DNA of 64,000 nucleotides from positions 2,729,501-2,793,500 of the forward strand of contig NC_019680.1 in NCBI RefSeq assembly GCF_000316685.1, in the 5' to 3' direction. This stretch comes from Synechococcus sp. PCC 6312. GTDB lineage: Bacteria > Cyanobacteriota > Cyanobacteriia > Thermosynechococcales > Thermosynechococcaceae. The notes beneath the pieces were generated by a model. It worked only from the letters and a program-made list of their open reading frames with translations, ran no database searches and was not told where the DNA came from. How positions within the stretch are numbered: position 1 is the stretch's first letter; every line of letters starts with the position of its first letter. Below are positions 15,954 through 24,190 of this stretch, one piece after another. The translations under genes and the position numbers were made by a program.

Positions 15954-15960
15954 CCGAAGG
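15954..15960 (-). promoter_or_regulatory. CCTTCGG leader box (15915 gene)
   Basis: CCTTCGG variant of the CCTACGG box, 38 bases before ATG 15915 (32 before ATG 15921). The preceding bases GT match the wider consensus GTCCT(A/T)CGG. Confidence 0.5.
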
Positions 15961-15966
15961 ACAGAG

Positions 15967-16365
15967 TTAATATTCGCTTGGGAGTAAAATAACCCGTTGA
16001 TTACCGTCTTTGCACACGAACAGTTTTAATTCGTCCAGTGGTGTATCAGTAAAAGGAATGGATTGTTTTACGAGGTTTGGCTTCCCTGTATCTTCTTGAC
16101 AGGTTACAACCGCCTTCGTTCCATCCCGTTTTAATGTCCAAACTTGGAAGTCTAGCTTTTTCAACTTCGGGTATCCCTGGTAACTGGCGATTAGCGTTAG
16201 CAGCCAGTAGTGGCCAGGTTCGGCATCGCCCAATGCTTTTGTACCATCGGTGAGTAACATCCCTTTCCCGAAGCGATACCATTGAGTTGTTCCGTGAAAT
16301 TGTCCGAGTTCTTTTTTCAGTTCCTCGCAAGCCTTTTGTTTTTCTTTTTCTATTGTTTCGACCAT
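15967..16365 (-). CDS. DUF6876-like protein
   Basis: This 132-residue protein contains FHGTTQWYRFGKGMLLTDGT, AEPGHYWLLTLIASYQ, FQVWTLKRDGTKAVVTC, FTDTPLDELKLFVC and the C-terminus VILLPSEY. These blocks match the family I know as DUF6876, found on plasmids, phages and integrative elements. Function is unknown. It opens a minus-strand run and is preceded by a CCTACGG box and a strong palindrome at 16415-16448. Confidence 0.75.
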   Translation of the reverse strand: MVETIEKEKQKACEELKKELGQFHGTTQWYRFGKGMLLTDGTKALGDAEPGHYWLLTLIASYQGYPKLKKLDFQVWTLKRDGTKAVVTCQEDTGKPNLVKQSIPFTDTPLDELKLFVCKDGNQRVILLPSEY

Positions 16366-16390
16366 TTTTAATTCCTTTAACTTCGTTCTT

Positions 16391-16397
16391 CCGTAGG
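16391..16397 (-). promoter_or_regulatory. CCTACGG leader box (DUF6876 gene)
   Basis: CCTACGG on the minus strand 25 bases before ATG 16365, preceded by GT as in most copies. Confidence 0.6.
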
Positions 16398-16414
16398 ACG
16401 GTTGATTTTGTTGT

Positions 16415-16448
16415 TTGTTCTAGGGGCAATAAACTACCCCTAGAACAA
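16415..16448. promoter_or_regulatory. Operator-like palindrome TTGTTCTAGGGG-N10-CCCCTAGAACAA
   Basis: Two perfect 12-base arms are separated by ten bases. The half-site TTGTTCTAGGGG recurs singly at 15185-15196, and as CTGTTCTAGGGG at 33113-33124, each time upstream of a minus-strand gene. It may be the binding site of an element-encoded repressor. Confidence 0.55.
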
Positions 16449-16504
16449 CTTTTATGAATGGCTATTGCGAGGCTGTGAAGCAGCCGAGTCTTTTATTTGG
16501 GTTT

Positions 16505-16573
16505 GGGGTGCCGGGGGTTGCGAGGGGAGTAAGGGAGCAAGGCGACTGCACGGACTGAAGCAAGGGCGGCATT
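16505..16573. repeat. GGTGCCG...CGGCAT hairpin repeat, copy a
   Basis: Starts GGGGTGCCGGGGG and ends GGGCGGCATT. The TGCCG and CGGCA ends are complementary. Confidence 0.55.
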
Positions 16574-16695
16574 TTATTGACCTGACCATTTTCCTGATCT
16601 TAAGAAAATGGTCAGAACTGGTTTTAACCGTTGCGAACAGAGTGAGCCGCGACCATCGGGAGCCGCTATATTAAGGCGGCATTAGCAGCCTGGGT

Positions 16696-16739
16696 GGGGT
16701 GCCGGGGCGTAAGTTCGCCAGAACTTGAAGGGGCGGCAT
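16696..16739. repeat. GGTGCCG...CGGCAT hairpin repeat, copy b
   Basis: GGGGTGCCGGGGC to GGGGCGGCAT, with an inner dyad AAGTTC...GAACTT between them. The inner dyad differs in sequence from the other copies but keeps the hairpin. Confidence 0.65.
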
Positions 16740-16833
16740 GGGCCTGGGAAAGTGATTAGTCCGGTCGGACTTCCGGGCGGAAATGTTATTATTCGGCATA
16801 GTTTGTTAATGTTTCCGGTCGTAGAGGTGATGT

Positions 16834-17388
16834 ATGGCGTTGGATCGGTTGCCTGTTGCTCAGGCACAGTCGGTTGTTGGTTTAAGTAAATCTCGGTTTT
16901 ACGAAGCGATGAAGGAACTATCGATCCGGCCGATTCGGGTGGGTCGTGCTTCGTTTTTGACCATGGATGATATTGAGCGGTTGTCTAACTTTCGGCAATG
17001 GATACGACAGTATGGGTCGCCTAATGGCTTTCCTGGTCTTGTGGTTGAAGGGAGTCAGAGTAATGGGAATGGGTATGTGGAGAATGGCAATGGTAACGGC
17101 CATGGCCATGGTGAGTTAGTGAGTGAGAGTGGGCTAATAGATCAGCCTGATCTTTCGCTTTCCGGTTCGGAGCTTTTGTCTATTCCAGGCTTTAAGGCCC
17201 TGTTTGTTTTGGAGTATGCGTATCAGCGGCGGTGGTGGCTAACCACATCGCAGCTATCCGAGATATTGGGATTTGCCCGGACATGGTTTCGGTCTGAAAC
17301 CTTTGTGATTCATGGGTTTGCGCTCACTCGCCGGATGAAGTTGGGAACTCAGTATCAGTGGCAGATTGGGAAGGTTTGCCCGGATTAA
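16834..17388 (+). CDS. Helix-turn-helix protein of the mobile region
   Basis: This is a 184-residue protein. Residues 10-55 form a MerR/excisionase-like HTH (AQSVVGLSKSRFYEAMKELS, then FLTMDDIERLSNFRQWIRQYG). A Gly/Asn/His-rich linker (about 70-93) follows, then a second winged-helix-like part (RRWWLTTSQLSEILGFARTWF). A GAGGTGATGT leader precedes ATG 16834. It may be a replication or excision regulator, or the repressor acting at the palindromes upstream; no experiment is implied. Confidence 0.7.
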   Translation: MALDRLPVAQAQSVVGLSKSRFYEAMKELSIRPIRVGRASFLTMDDIERLSNFRQWIRQYGSPNGFPGLVVEGSQSNGNGYVENGNGNGHGHGELVSESGLIDQPDLSLSGSELLSIPGFKALFVLEYAYQRRWWLTTSQLSEILGFARTWFRSETFVIHGFALTRRMKLGTQYQWQIGKVCPD

Positions 17389-17397
17389 CGCAGGTTG

Positions 17398-17883
17398 TAT
17401 GTTCATCAATTGGAATTCTATTCCACAGCTTTTGAGCACTCGTTTCCCTCTGAGTTACGACTACAGCAGCAACTACTTTTCTGGTTGATTTCTCAAAAGC
17501 GATCCAAGGCCATTACTGATGATCTATACGACCCACAAACGACCATAGTTCATCACATTCCAGGATTAACTGAGACTTTTTGGCGCAGTAACATCTATGA
17601 TTTGTACAGTGTAGATAGCCTGCCGATTAACATAGTTTTTGAGCCAGGCTTCAGACATGCCAGTAGCGCGATCTATATCGGCTAAAGGCTCTAGCTATAG
17701 CTTATCAATTCGCCCTTTGGTTTCATTGGAGATATATTTCTTAGTTGGTTTCAGAACAAACTGACAATGACATTGATGACAACAATATCTTTGCTTACCA
17801 TCATTATAAGTTCCTTCATACTTAATCACTTTTGTTGATGAACAATCATGGCAGCTAATCATGAAAAGTTTCTTGGCAATCAC
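17398..17883 (-). mobile_element. IS1-family transposase remnant
   Basis: From 17883 on the minus strand the frame encodes the InsA-type zinc ribbon (CHDCSSTKVIKYEGTYNDGK, then RYCCHQCHCQF). After a TAG near 17693 the same frame continues with ATGMSEAWLKNYVNRQ. After a frameshift it gives LILECDELWSFVG, then WPWIAFEKSTRKVVAAV and SAQKLWNRIP. These are the ordered blocks of IS1 transposase. Several stops and the missing C-terminus show it is dead. It ends 51 bases before the promoter of the five-gene operon. Confidence 0.85.
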
Positions 17884-17933
17884 AACTATTTCAGGTATAA
17901 TTAAGCATCAATGAGATTGACACTACCCTAATG

Positions 17934-17962
17934 TTGAAGCAACTAAAAAACTCAACTATAGT
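17934..17962 (+). promoter_or_regulatory. Sigma-70 type promoter of the five-gene operon
   Basis: TTGAAG (17934-17939) and TATAGT (17957-17962) are separated by 17 bases. Start of transcription would be near 17969, 25 bases before the preferred TTG start at 17994. Confidence 0.65.
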
Positions 17963-17993
17963 AAAATAAATTACTTTGAACAGGGAGCCTCTT

Positions 17994-19946
17994 TTGGGAA
18001 AGCCTTACAGTACTGAACTGAAGCAATTAGAAGACACCTATGCAGCCGCCATATCTTTGAATATTGATCATTTGTGTACTGCTGTTGCAGCATCAGCTTC
18101 TCTACCTCTACTAGCTGTTGGTTCAGGAGGTTCGCTCACTGCAGCTCATTTCATGAGTACCCTTCATCAGCGTTTTGCTGGAAAAATCGCAAAAGTTGTA
18201 ACACCACTCGAACTTATTGTGGCTGCTCCTGTAACTAGAGAGATTGCTGTTTGGTGTTTAAGTGCTGGGGGTAGCAACCCTGATATTAAAGCTGCTTTTC
18301 AGACAGCAGTTCTTCGTGAACCTAAACAGTTATTTGCAATATGTACAAAAACCGGAAGTCCACTTTCACATTTGGTTTCTAAACATCATTACACAGGTAT
18401 ATTCGAGTTTGATCTGCCATCTCAAAAAGATGGCTTCTTGGCTACGAATTCATTACTTGCCTTTTTTGTGCTTCTTGCCAGGGCGTATCACCGGGTTTTC
18501 ACAGTTGATAATGAACTCCCAGAGAGTCTGTCCGGACTTATTTATCAAGGGTCTACAGCAGATGAGTTTAAAATGAGAATTGAACAGAAATGCTTTCCGT
18601 TATGGGAACGTAGATCACTAACTTTGCTCTATAGCATCCCAACTCAGTCAGCAGCAGTTGATATTGAGTCTAAATTTGTTGAAGCAGCACTTGGTGATGT
18701 TCAGCATTCAGATTATCGCAATTTTGCTCATGGTAGACATTACTGGCTTGCTAAACGTGGAAATGATACGGCTGTACTTTCACTAGGATCGGATAGTGAA
18801 AGGGAGCTTATACAAGCTACACTTCAGCTGCTTCCACCAGATATACCTGTAGTAAAGCTACATTTCACTGGTGGGGATACAGCTGTAGCTATTAAGTCTC
18901 TAGTGGCGTGTCTTTATGTAGTTGGTTCTGCTGGAAAGCAGAGAGGAATTGATCCAGGTCGTCCAGGAGTTCCTTTATTTGGACAGCGTCTCTATCATCT
19001 TCGGGCGCTAGGAACACCTTCGATAATATTTGGTGGAACAGTTGATGCATGTGAAACTGCAATAATACGAAAAACTGGCACACTCCCTAATGTTCTTGCG
19101 GCACAAGGGCAATTAGAGTTTTGGTATAATGCCTATCAAGATTTTATTCAAAAACTACAGTCCGTCTCATTTTCTACAGTAGTCTTTGATTATGATGGAA
19201 CCTTATGTGATGAACGTGACCGATTTGGAAGTCCAGAAAAAAATATAGCTAAAGAAATTTCACGTTTACTCAGGGCAGGAATTATTATTGGAATTGCAAC
19301 AGGTCGAGGTAAGTCCGTCAAAAAGGCACTCCGTGAAATAATTCCGAACCGATACTGGAAACATGTAATTGTAGGCTGCTATAACGGAGCAGACTGTGGG
19401 CTTTTGAGCGATGACAACCATCCTAATACGATGGAAAAACCTTGTCATGAGCTAGGAGTCCTAGCAAAAGTATTTCAATCTAACTTGAAACTTGTTCAAT
19501 TAGCAGATCTTACAGTTAGAAGTAAACAGATCACAGTCGAGCCTAAACAAGTCTTATGGTCGGAAACAGTTATATCCCTTATTAATCAGATAGTTTATGA
19601 GACTAATTCTTCTGGGGCAAGGCTAGTGACTTCTAGCCGCTCAATCGATGTATTAGGACCAGGAGTCTCTAAACGTACAGTTGTCGAGAAAGCTCGTGAG
19701 CTTTCTGGTGAAATACTAAATCCTCAAGCATTATGTATTGGAGATCGTGGAAAATGGCCTGGAAATGACTTTGATTTGCTTAGCGAACTATTTTCACTGA
19801 GTGTAGATGAGACTTCGTCTGACTCAGAGACCTGCTGGAACCTAGCACCAGCAGGATATCGAGGTGCGCAAGCAACGTTGGGCTATCTGAGGAGCCTGCA
19901 GGTTAAAGACGATGGTTTACATTTTGATCTAACTCAAATTAGGTAA
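17994..19946 (+). CDS. SIS-domain and HAD-phosphatase fusion protein
   Basis: This is 650 residues from TTG 17994, which has AGGGAG six bases upstream; TTG 17976 is an alternative. The N-terminal half is a sugar isomerase (SIS) domain with LLAVGSGGSLTAAHFMSTL and WCLSAGGSNPDIKAA, the phosphosugar-binding Ser-rich loops, and a second SIS-like half to about residue 340. The C-terminal half (about 390-640) is a HAD hydrolase of the Cof-like kind: VVFDYDGTL (nucleophile D near 398), ATGRG, and GDRGKWPGNDFDLL. It suggests binding or isomerising a sugar phosphate and then removing phosphate. It leads a five-gene operon. Confidence 0.85.
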   Translation: MGKPYSTELKQLEDTYAAAISLNIDHLCTAVAASASLPLLAVGSGGSLTAAHFMSTLHQRFAGKIAKVVTPLELIVAAPVTREIAVWCLSAGGSNPDIKAAFQTAVLREPKQLFAICTKTGSPLSHLVSKHHYTGIFEFDLPSQKDGFLATNSLLAFFVLLARAYHRVFTVDNELPESLSGLIYQGSTADEFKMRIEQKCFPLWERRSLTLLYSIPTQSAAVDIESKFVEAALGDVQHSDYRNFAHGRHYWLAKRGNDTAVLSLGSDSERELIQATLQLLPPDIPVVKLHFTGGDTAVAIKSLVACLYVVGSAGKQRGIDPGRPGVPLFGQRLYHLRALGTPSIIFGGTVDACETAIIRKTGTLPNVLAAQGQLEFWYNAYQDFIQKLQSVSFSTVVFDYDGTLCDERDRFGSPEKNIAKEISRLLRAGIIIGIATGRGKSVKKALREIIPNRYWKHVIVGCYNGADCGLLSDDNHPNTMEKPCHELGVLAKVFQSNLKLVQLADLTVRSKQITVEPKQVLWSETVISLINQIVYETNSSGARLVTSSRSIDVLGPGVSKRTVVEKARELSGEILNPQALCIGDRGKWPGNDFDLLSELFSLSVDETSSDSETCWNLAPAGYRGAQATLGYLRSLQVKDDGLHFDLTQIR

Positions 19947-19953
19947 AGAAGCT

Positions 19954-21084
19954 ATGAAAGATGAGCTAGCTGAACGTCTTTTAGCATCAGTCATGGGATG
20001 GGCAGCGGAAGATGTGGCACAAGAACGTCCTTTACTACAAGCAATGGCAGCCTATAAATATGACGAGTATGGACAGTTTTCACCTGGGATGCGGTTTGTT
20101 GAAAGTTTGGCTCTCTGGCTTCAACAGTTTTCTGACGACGACAGAAAACTGGCTTACGGTTTTGTAAAGCAGAAATTAATATTTTGCTCTAGAAAGGAGA
20201 TGGAGCATTTAGTATCAATGGCATATCCAGATATCATTCGACCAATCTTACTGGATTACACAGCAAAGAAACTTGGCATTCCCAATAGATATATCTCTAA
20301 AATTGCAGCCAGTAAAGAGTTTAAAATTCTTCAGAGACGATGTTTATTTCTTGGGTTAAGTGATGGTGCACATACAGATCTATTTCGTCGAAGCAATCCA
20401 GAGCTGAGTCATGAACAAATATGGCAAGCATATGAAATATCTCCTGACAAGGCAGAAGATATGCTTAAGGACCTATCGAAAGATTTAGAAGAGAAGCTCA
20501 AGCGCAAACCGACACGAGATGAATCCTGTTTTCAAATGGTTTTTCTTCTGGATGACTTTTCAGCTAGTGGACTAAGCTACCTGAGGAAAGAAGATAAAAG
20601 TGAGAAATTCAAAGGTAAAATTGCTAAGTTTTATGGGCAACTTAATATGCGGGAATCAGATGAGTCTGACCATACAAAATATTTTCTATATAGAAATAAT
20701 TTATATATTTATCTTGTTCTTTATATGGCAACGCAGCAAGCTTATTCACATTTAAATGAAATCTCAAATGCCTTCTTTGTAGATAAGCCGATTCAATGGG
20801 GGCTTAAAGTCGTTCAACAGCTTTCAGATCAAGTACCGTTAAATGACATAAAAGACTCATCATTCTTAGCACTAATAGATAAAGATTCCTACTATGACTC
20901 TAATGTTGAAAATAAGCATACACAAGTAGGTGGTAATACTGTTAAACGCGGTTTTGCTGACTGTAGTCTTCCCTTAGTCCTTAGCCACAACACCCCAAAT
21001 AATTCTATATTCTTACTCTGGTCTGATCCTGAGATGTATAAAGTTAGAGGGCTATTTCCCAGAGTTAGTAGGCATCGGAGTTAG
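19954..21084 (+). CDS. Phosphoribosyltransferase-like protein
   Basis: This is a 376-residue protein. The key block is MVFLLDDFSASGLSYLR near residue 190, which fits the PRPP-binding motif (hydrophobic strand, Asp-Asp, small loop, Gly, Ser/Thr) of type I phosphoribosyltransferases. The rest is mostly helical, with a C-terminal extension holding SLPLVLSHNTPNNSIFLLWS. I recall such proteins, called PRTase with C-terminal extension, beside ORC-like ATPases in predicted conflict systems, but cannot verify it here. It starts seven bases after the SIS-HAD stop. Confidence 0.72.
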   Translation: MKDELAERLLASVMGWAAEDVAQERPLLQAMAAYKYDEYGQFSPGMRFVESLALWLQQFSDDDRKLAYGFVKQKLIFCSRKEMEHLVSMAYPDIIRPILLDYTAKKLGIPNRYISKIAASKEFKILQRRCLFLGLSDGAHTDLFRRSNPELSHEQIWQAYEISPDKAEDMLKDLSKDLEEKLKRKPTRDESCFQMVFLLDDFSASGLSYLRKEDKSEKFKGKIAKFYGQLNMRESDESDHTKYFLYRNNLYIYLVLYMATQQAYSHLNEISNAFFVDKPIQWGLKVVQQLSDQVPLNDIKDSSFLALIDKDSYYDSNVENKHTQVGGNTVKRGFADCSLPLVLSHNTPNNSIFLLWSDPEMYKVRGLFPRVSRHRS

Positions 21085-21086
21085 TC

Positions 21087-23027
21087 ATGAATAGGCCACG
21101 TAATCCATTTAGGATGCGAGTCTCAGAACCGAGTGAATCGGACGAAACTTTTGTCCGTTTATTCAGCTCAGATGTACTTGATATGCTAGAGGGTCAAACA
21201 GATAGTTTCTGGGACAGGCCAAGAATTTTTAGAAGTGCACCTGGTGGTGGTAAAACTTCTTTGTTGCGTCTCTTTACACCCAATTCACTTTTAACTGTTC
21301 GTGCTTTAAGAGACAGATCTGAAGAGTCTAAAAAGCTATTCCGAAAGCTAAAAGAACTTGGAGTTTTGACTGAAAGTGGTCCAAAAGTTTTAGGTATTTA
21401 CTTATCCTGCGCCCGCAGCTTAGCAACTCTTGATGACCTGAATATAGATGAAGCCAAAAGAAAACGCCTACTTCTAGCATTACTGAATGCTAGGATCGCT
21501 ATAGCCGCCCTGCAAGGTGCTATGCGCCTTCGGGGACTAAGACATCCACCAATATCCAATCTTAATGCAATTGAAATTAGAGCATCCATAGATGCCACAC
21601 ATCTTGGTCTCATTCTTCCTTGCTCTGGCAGTGATTTATATAACTGGGCCTGTGATGTAGAAAAACGAGTCCGTGATGCTCTCGATAGTTTTGTCACTCC
21701 TACAGAAAGACTTCCTGGTCATGATTCTTTAGTCATGCTTGATATAATCCGCCCAGATTTCCTTTGGCATCATGGTGAGCAAGTAGCTGAGCGAGTATTA
21801 CTCATGTTCGATGACGTACACAATTTAACAGAAAAACAGCGTTATCTTTTTTTGAAGGAGTTGATTGAACTCCGTGCTCCTATTGGAATTTGGGTAGCTG
21901 AAAGATTAATTGCTCTGAGTGTGAAGGATCTCCTAGCTGACGGTGCAATTGTAGGGCGCGATCATGAAGGTGTTTTAAGTTTAGAAGCTTTCTGGCGAGG
22001 TAAAGACAAGCGCTTTGAAAGCGTTGTTAAAAGCATAGCAGATTCAAGGATTAGAGAAGGCAAAGATATAAAAATTGGTTCCTTTGAAATGTGTCTTCAG
22101 AATTCCTTAGAGTCTAAAGAAGTACAAGATCGTTTTTTTGATATCTCTCAGACTATAGCTAAACGTATAACTGAAAGATATTATCACCAGGAACGCTATA
22201 CCAAATGGATTGATAAGGCAAGAGAAAATCTAAGAACACCTCAAGAAGATGCTGTTCACTGGAAATCGATAGAAATAATTATAAATCGGGAACAAAATAG
22301 ACCTACACAATTAAATTTATTTAGTTCATCTCTAGAAGTAGATGAACTAAACAAACGTAATGATTCTTCAGTCCGCTCAGCAGCCGAAATATTTATATGC
22401 AAAGACTTTAATATTCCTTATTATTATGGGATTTCAAGGTTGGCAACTATAGCCTCATCAAATATTGAACAATTTTTGTGGCTTACATGTGGACTTTTTG
22501 AGGAAGCAGCATCTGCATCTCTCTTAAAAGAGCCTATATCTCTTTCTCCTAAGCGGCAGCAAGAAATTCTTAAGAAAGCAGTTGAGCAGAGGTGGAATTC
22601 TCTGCCTCAAGACTTACAACATGGGCATGACACTCGAAACTTTTTAGAAGCACTTGGTCTCTTTGCTCAGTCAGAGACTTATAAGCCTAATGCCCCTTAT
22701 TCTCCTGGAGTAACTGGAATTGCCATTTCAATGTCTGATAGAGATAAGCTCCAAGAGCCTAAAAATTTAGATAATGATCCTGGATTAGCACAGCTCTCTC
22801 GTGTACTAAAGACTTGTGTAGCTTATAACCTTCTTGAGGTAATACTTGATGCGAAGCAAGGTCAGAAAGGAGGACAGCGATGGATGCTTTTATATTTTAA
22901 TCGAATGCTTTGTGTCCACTTTAATCTCCCACTGCAGTATGGTGGATGGCGTTCAAAATCTCTAAAAGAGCTAGTTACATGGATACAAGGTGGCTTTAAG
23001 CCATCTCAAAAGGAGATAAATTTTTGA
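21087..23027 (+). CDS. ORC/Cdc6-like AAA+ ATPase
   Basis: This is a 646-residue protein. Walker A is FRSAPGGGKTSLLRLF (about residues 48-63) and Walker B is VLLMFDDVHNLT (about 235-246). The N-terminus places the ATPase right after LLEFTP-like start sequences, as in ORC-type AAA proteins. A long helical C-terminal part follows, with a possible winged helix near the end. It begins two bases after the PRTase stop and overlaps the next gene. ATP-dependent sensing of nucleic acid or assembly is plausible; the role is inferred. Confidence 0.78.
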   Translation: MNRPRNPFRMRVSEPSESDETFVRLFSSDVLDMLEGQTDSFWDRPRIFRSAPGGGKTSLLRLFTPNSLLTVRALRDRSEESKKLFRKLKELGVLTESGPKVLGIYLSCARSLATLDDLNIDEAKRKRLLLALLNARIAIAALQGAMRLRGLRHPPISNLNAIEIRASIDATHLGLILPCSGSDLYNWACDVEKRVRDALDSFVTPTERLPGHDSLVMLDIIRPDFLWHHGEQVAERVLLMFDDVHNLTEKQRYLFLKELIELRAPIGIWVAERLIALSVKDLLADGAIVGRDHEGVLSLEAFWRGKDKRFESVVKSIADSRIREGKDIKIGSFEMCLQNSLESKEVQDRFFDISQTIAKRITERYYHQERYTKWIDKARENLRTPQEDAVHWKSIEIIINREQNRPTQLNLFSSSLEVDELNKRNDSSVRSAAEIFICKDFNIPYYYGISRLATIASSNIEQFLWLTCGLFEEAASASLLKEPISLSPKRQQEILKKAVEQRWNSLPQDLQHGHDTRNFLEALGLFAQSETYKPNAPYSPGVTGIAISMSDRDKLQEPKNLDNDPGLAQLSRVLKTCVAYNLLEVILDAKQGQKGGQRWMLLYFNRMLCVHFNLPLQYGGWRSKSLKELVTWIQGGFKPSQKEINF

Positions 23028-24190
23028 TCATGAGGCGATGGGAAAATTATTTAATTAAACAAGGACAAGACTTTAATTCTTTTTGGAAAGAACTTTTTTC
23101 AGAAAGAGCGCGTAATGCTCTCATTGTGTTGGGATTAGGTTTTGACCCTCGAACATGTACAGGACTAGAAGCTATTTTAAAAGCTGGTGGTAATGGGAAG
23201 AGAGATTGTTTGATAATTAAATGTGATGAGGGTAGTAACTCTCTTACCAATACCCATACTAATTTGGTTGAAAGTAACCGCCGTACTCTTCATGAATTAC
23301 TACATAATAGAGGAAATATCAAATTTCTCAATCTGCAAATGTGGGCAGCACAAGGACAACGACGGATAAGTTCACGCAGAGCTAATGACATCTTTGACAA
23401 TTTAGAAAACCTTGCAGGGTTTACAGAAGTTACTGATGTGATAGTTGATATTAGTGCCTTACCTATAAGCGTATATTTCTCGTTGATTGCAAAGTTACTC
23501 TACTTGATTGATGCTGACGATCGAGAGAACAAGGGTAAATCTATCCCTAATTTACACGTTATAGTAGCTGAGAATGTCAGCTTGGATAAACGAATTGAAC
23601 AGCAAGGGATTGATGCAGACCCTATCTGCCTGCATGGTTTTTCGGGTGACCTTGAGTTGGAGGCGACAGCAAATCTTCCTAAAGTTTGGTTCCCTATTCT
23701 TGGTGAAGGGAAGCAAACTAACTTGAGGCGGGTTTATGATTTTCTTCGTCGCCCTACAGAAATCTGTCCAGTACTTCCTTCTCCATCCTTGGATCCTAGA
23801 CGTGGTGATACATTAATGCTCTTAGAGTACCGCGAGCTATTTTTTGATGAGTTTCGAGTAGATCCTAGAGATATCATTTACGCATCTGAACAAAATCCTT
23901 TTGAGGCTTATAGACAAATTCATCAGGCAGTAGTTCAATACAACAAGGCTTTAGAAGTGCTTGGTGGCTGCAAGGTATTCATATCGCCAATGTCTAGTAA
24001 ACTATTGTGTCTTGGCTCCCTTTTGGCTGCTTATGAAATAAAGCATTCAGATGAATTAGATAAGGCAGGTTGTCGAGTAGGAATTGCTCATTTAGAGTCA
24101 CAGGGCTATCAAGTTATAGAGATAGAGAAAAACACTAGCCAACCAGAATTGTTCACATTATGGCTGGCAGGAGAATGCTATGAGCAATAA
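23024..24190 (+). CDS. Unknown Rossmann-like protein of the five-gene operon
   Basis: This is a 388-residue protein from TTG 23024, whose AGGAG is eight bases away and which overlaps the previous stop; ATG 23030 is the alternative. The opening strand-loop ALIVLGLGFDPRTCTGLEAI and a later VTDVIVDISALPISVYFSLIAK look like a Rossmann-type alpha/beta fold. A third block, VFISPMSSKLLCLGSLLAAYE, comes near residue 325. I do not recognise a family or catalytic motif. Its strict position between the ATPase and the kinase, with overlaps on both sides, shows it works with them. Confidence 0.75.
   Translation: MIMRRWENYLIKQGQDFNSFWKELFSERARNALIVLGLGFDPRTCTGLEAILKAGGNGKRDCLIIKCDEGSNSLTNTHTNLVESNRRTLHELLHNRGNIKFLNLQMWAAQGQRRISSRRANDIFDNLENLAGFTEVTDVIVDISALPISVYFSLIAKLLYLIDADDRENKGKSIPNLHVIVAENVSLDKRIEQQGIDADPICLHGFSGDLELEATANLPKVWFPILGEGKQTNLRRVYDFLRRPTEICPVLPSPSLDPRRGDTLMLLEYRELFFDEFRVDPRDIIYASEQNPFEAYRQIHQAVVQYNKALEVLGGCKVFISPMSSKLLCLGSLLAAYEIKHSDELDKAGCRVGIAHLESQGYQVIEIEKNTSQPELFTLWLAGECYEQ

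Larger units (their letters stand above)
16449..16833. other. Divergent intergenic space with hairpins
   Basis: No gene is recognised. It contains two members of the GGTGCCG...CGGCAT hairpin family (16505-16573 and 16696-16739) and a dyad CTGACCATTTTC-N10-GAAAATGGTCAG (16582-16615). It separates the minus-strand gene run from the plus-strand HTH gene at 16834. Confidence 0.6.

Noticed and set aside
17957..17962. TATAGT as the end of an IS630-like element
   Set aside because: No partner inverted repeat was found at the other side. A -35 box 17 bases upstream makes a promoter the better reading.
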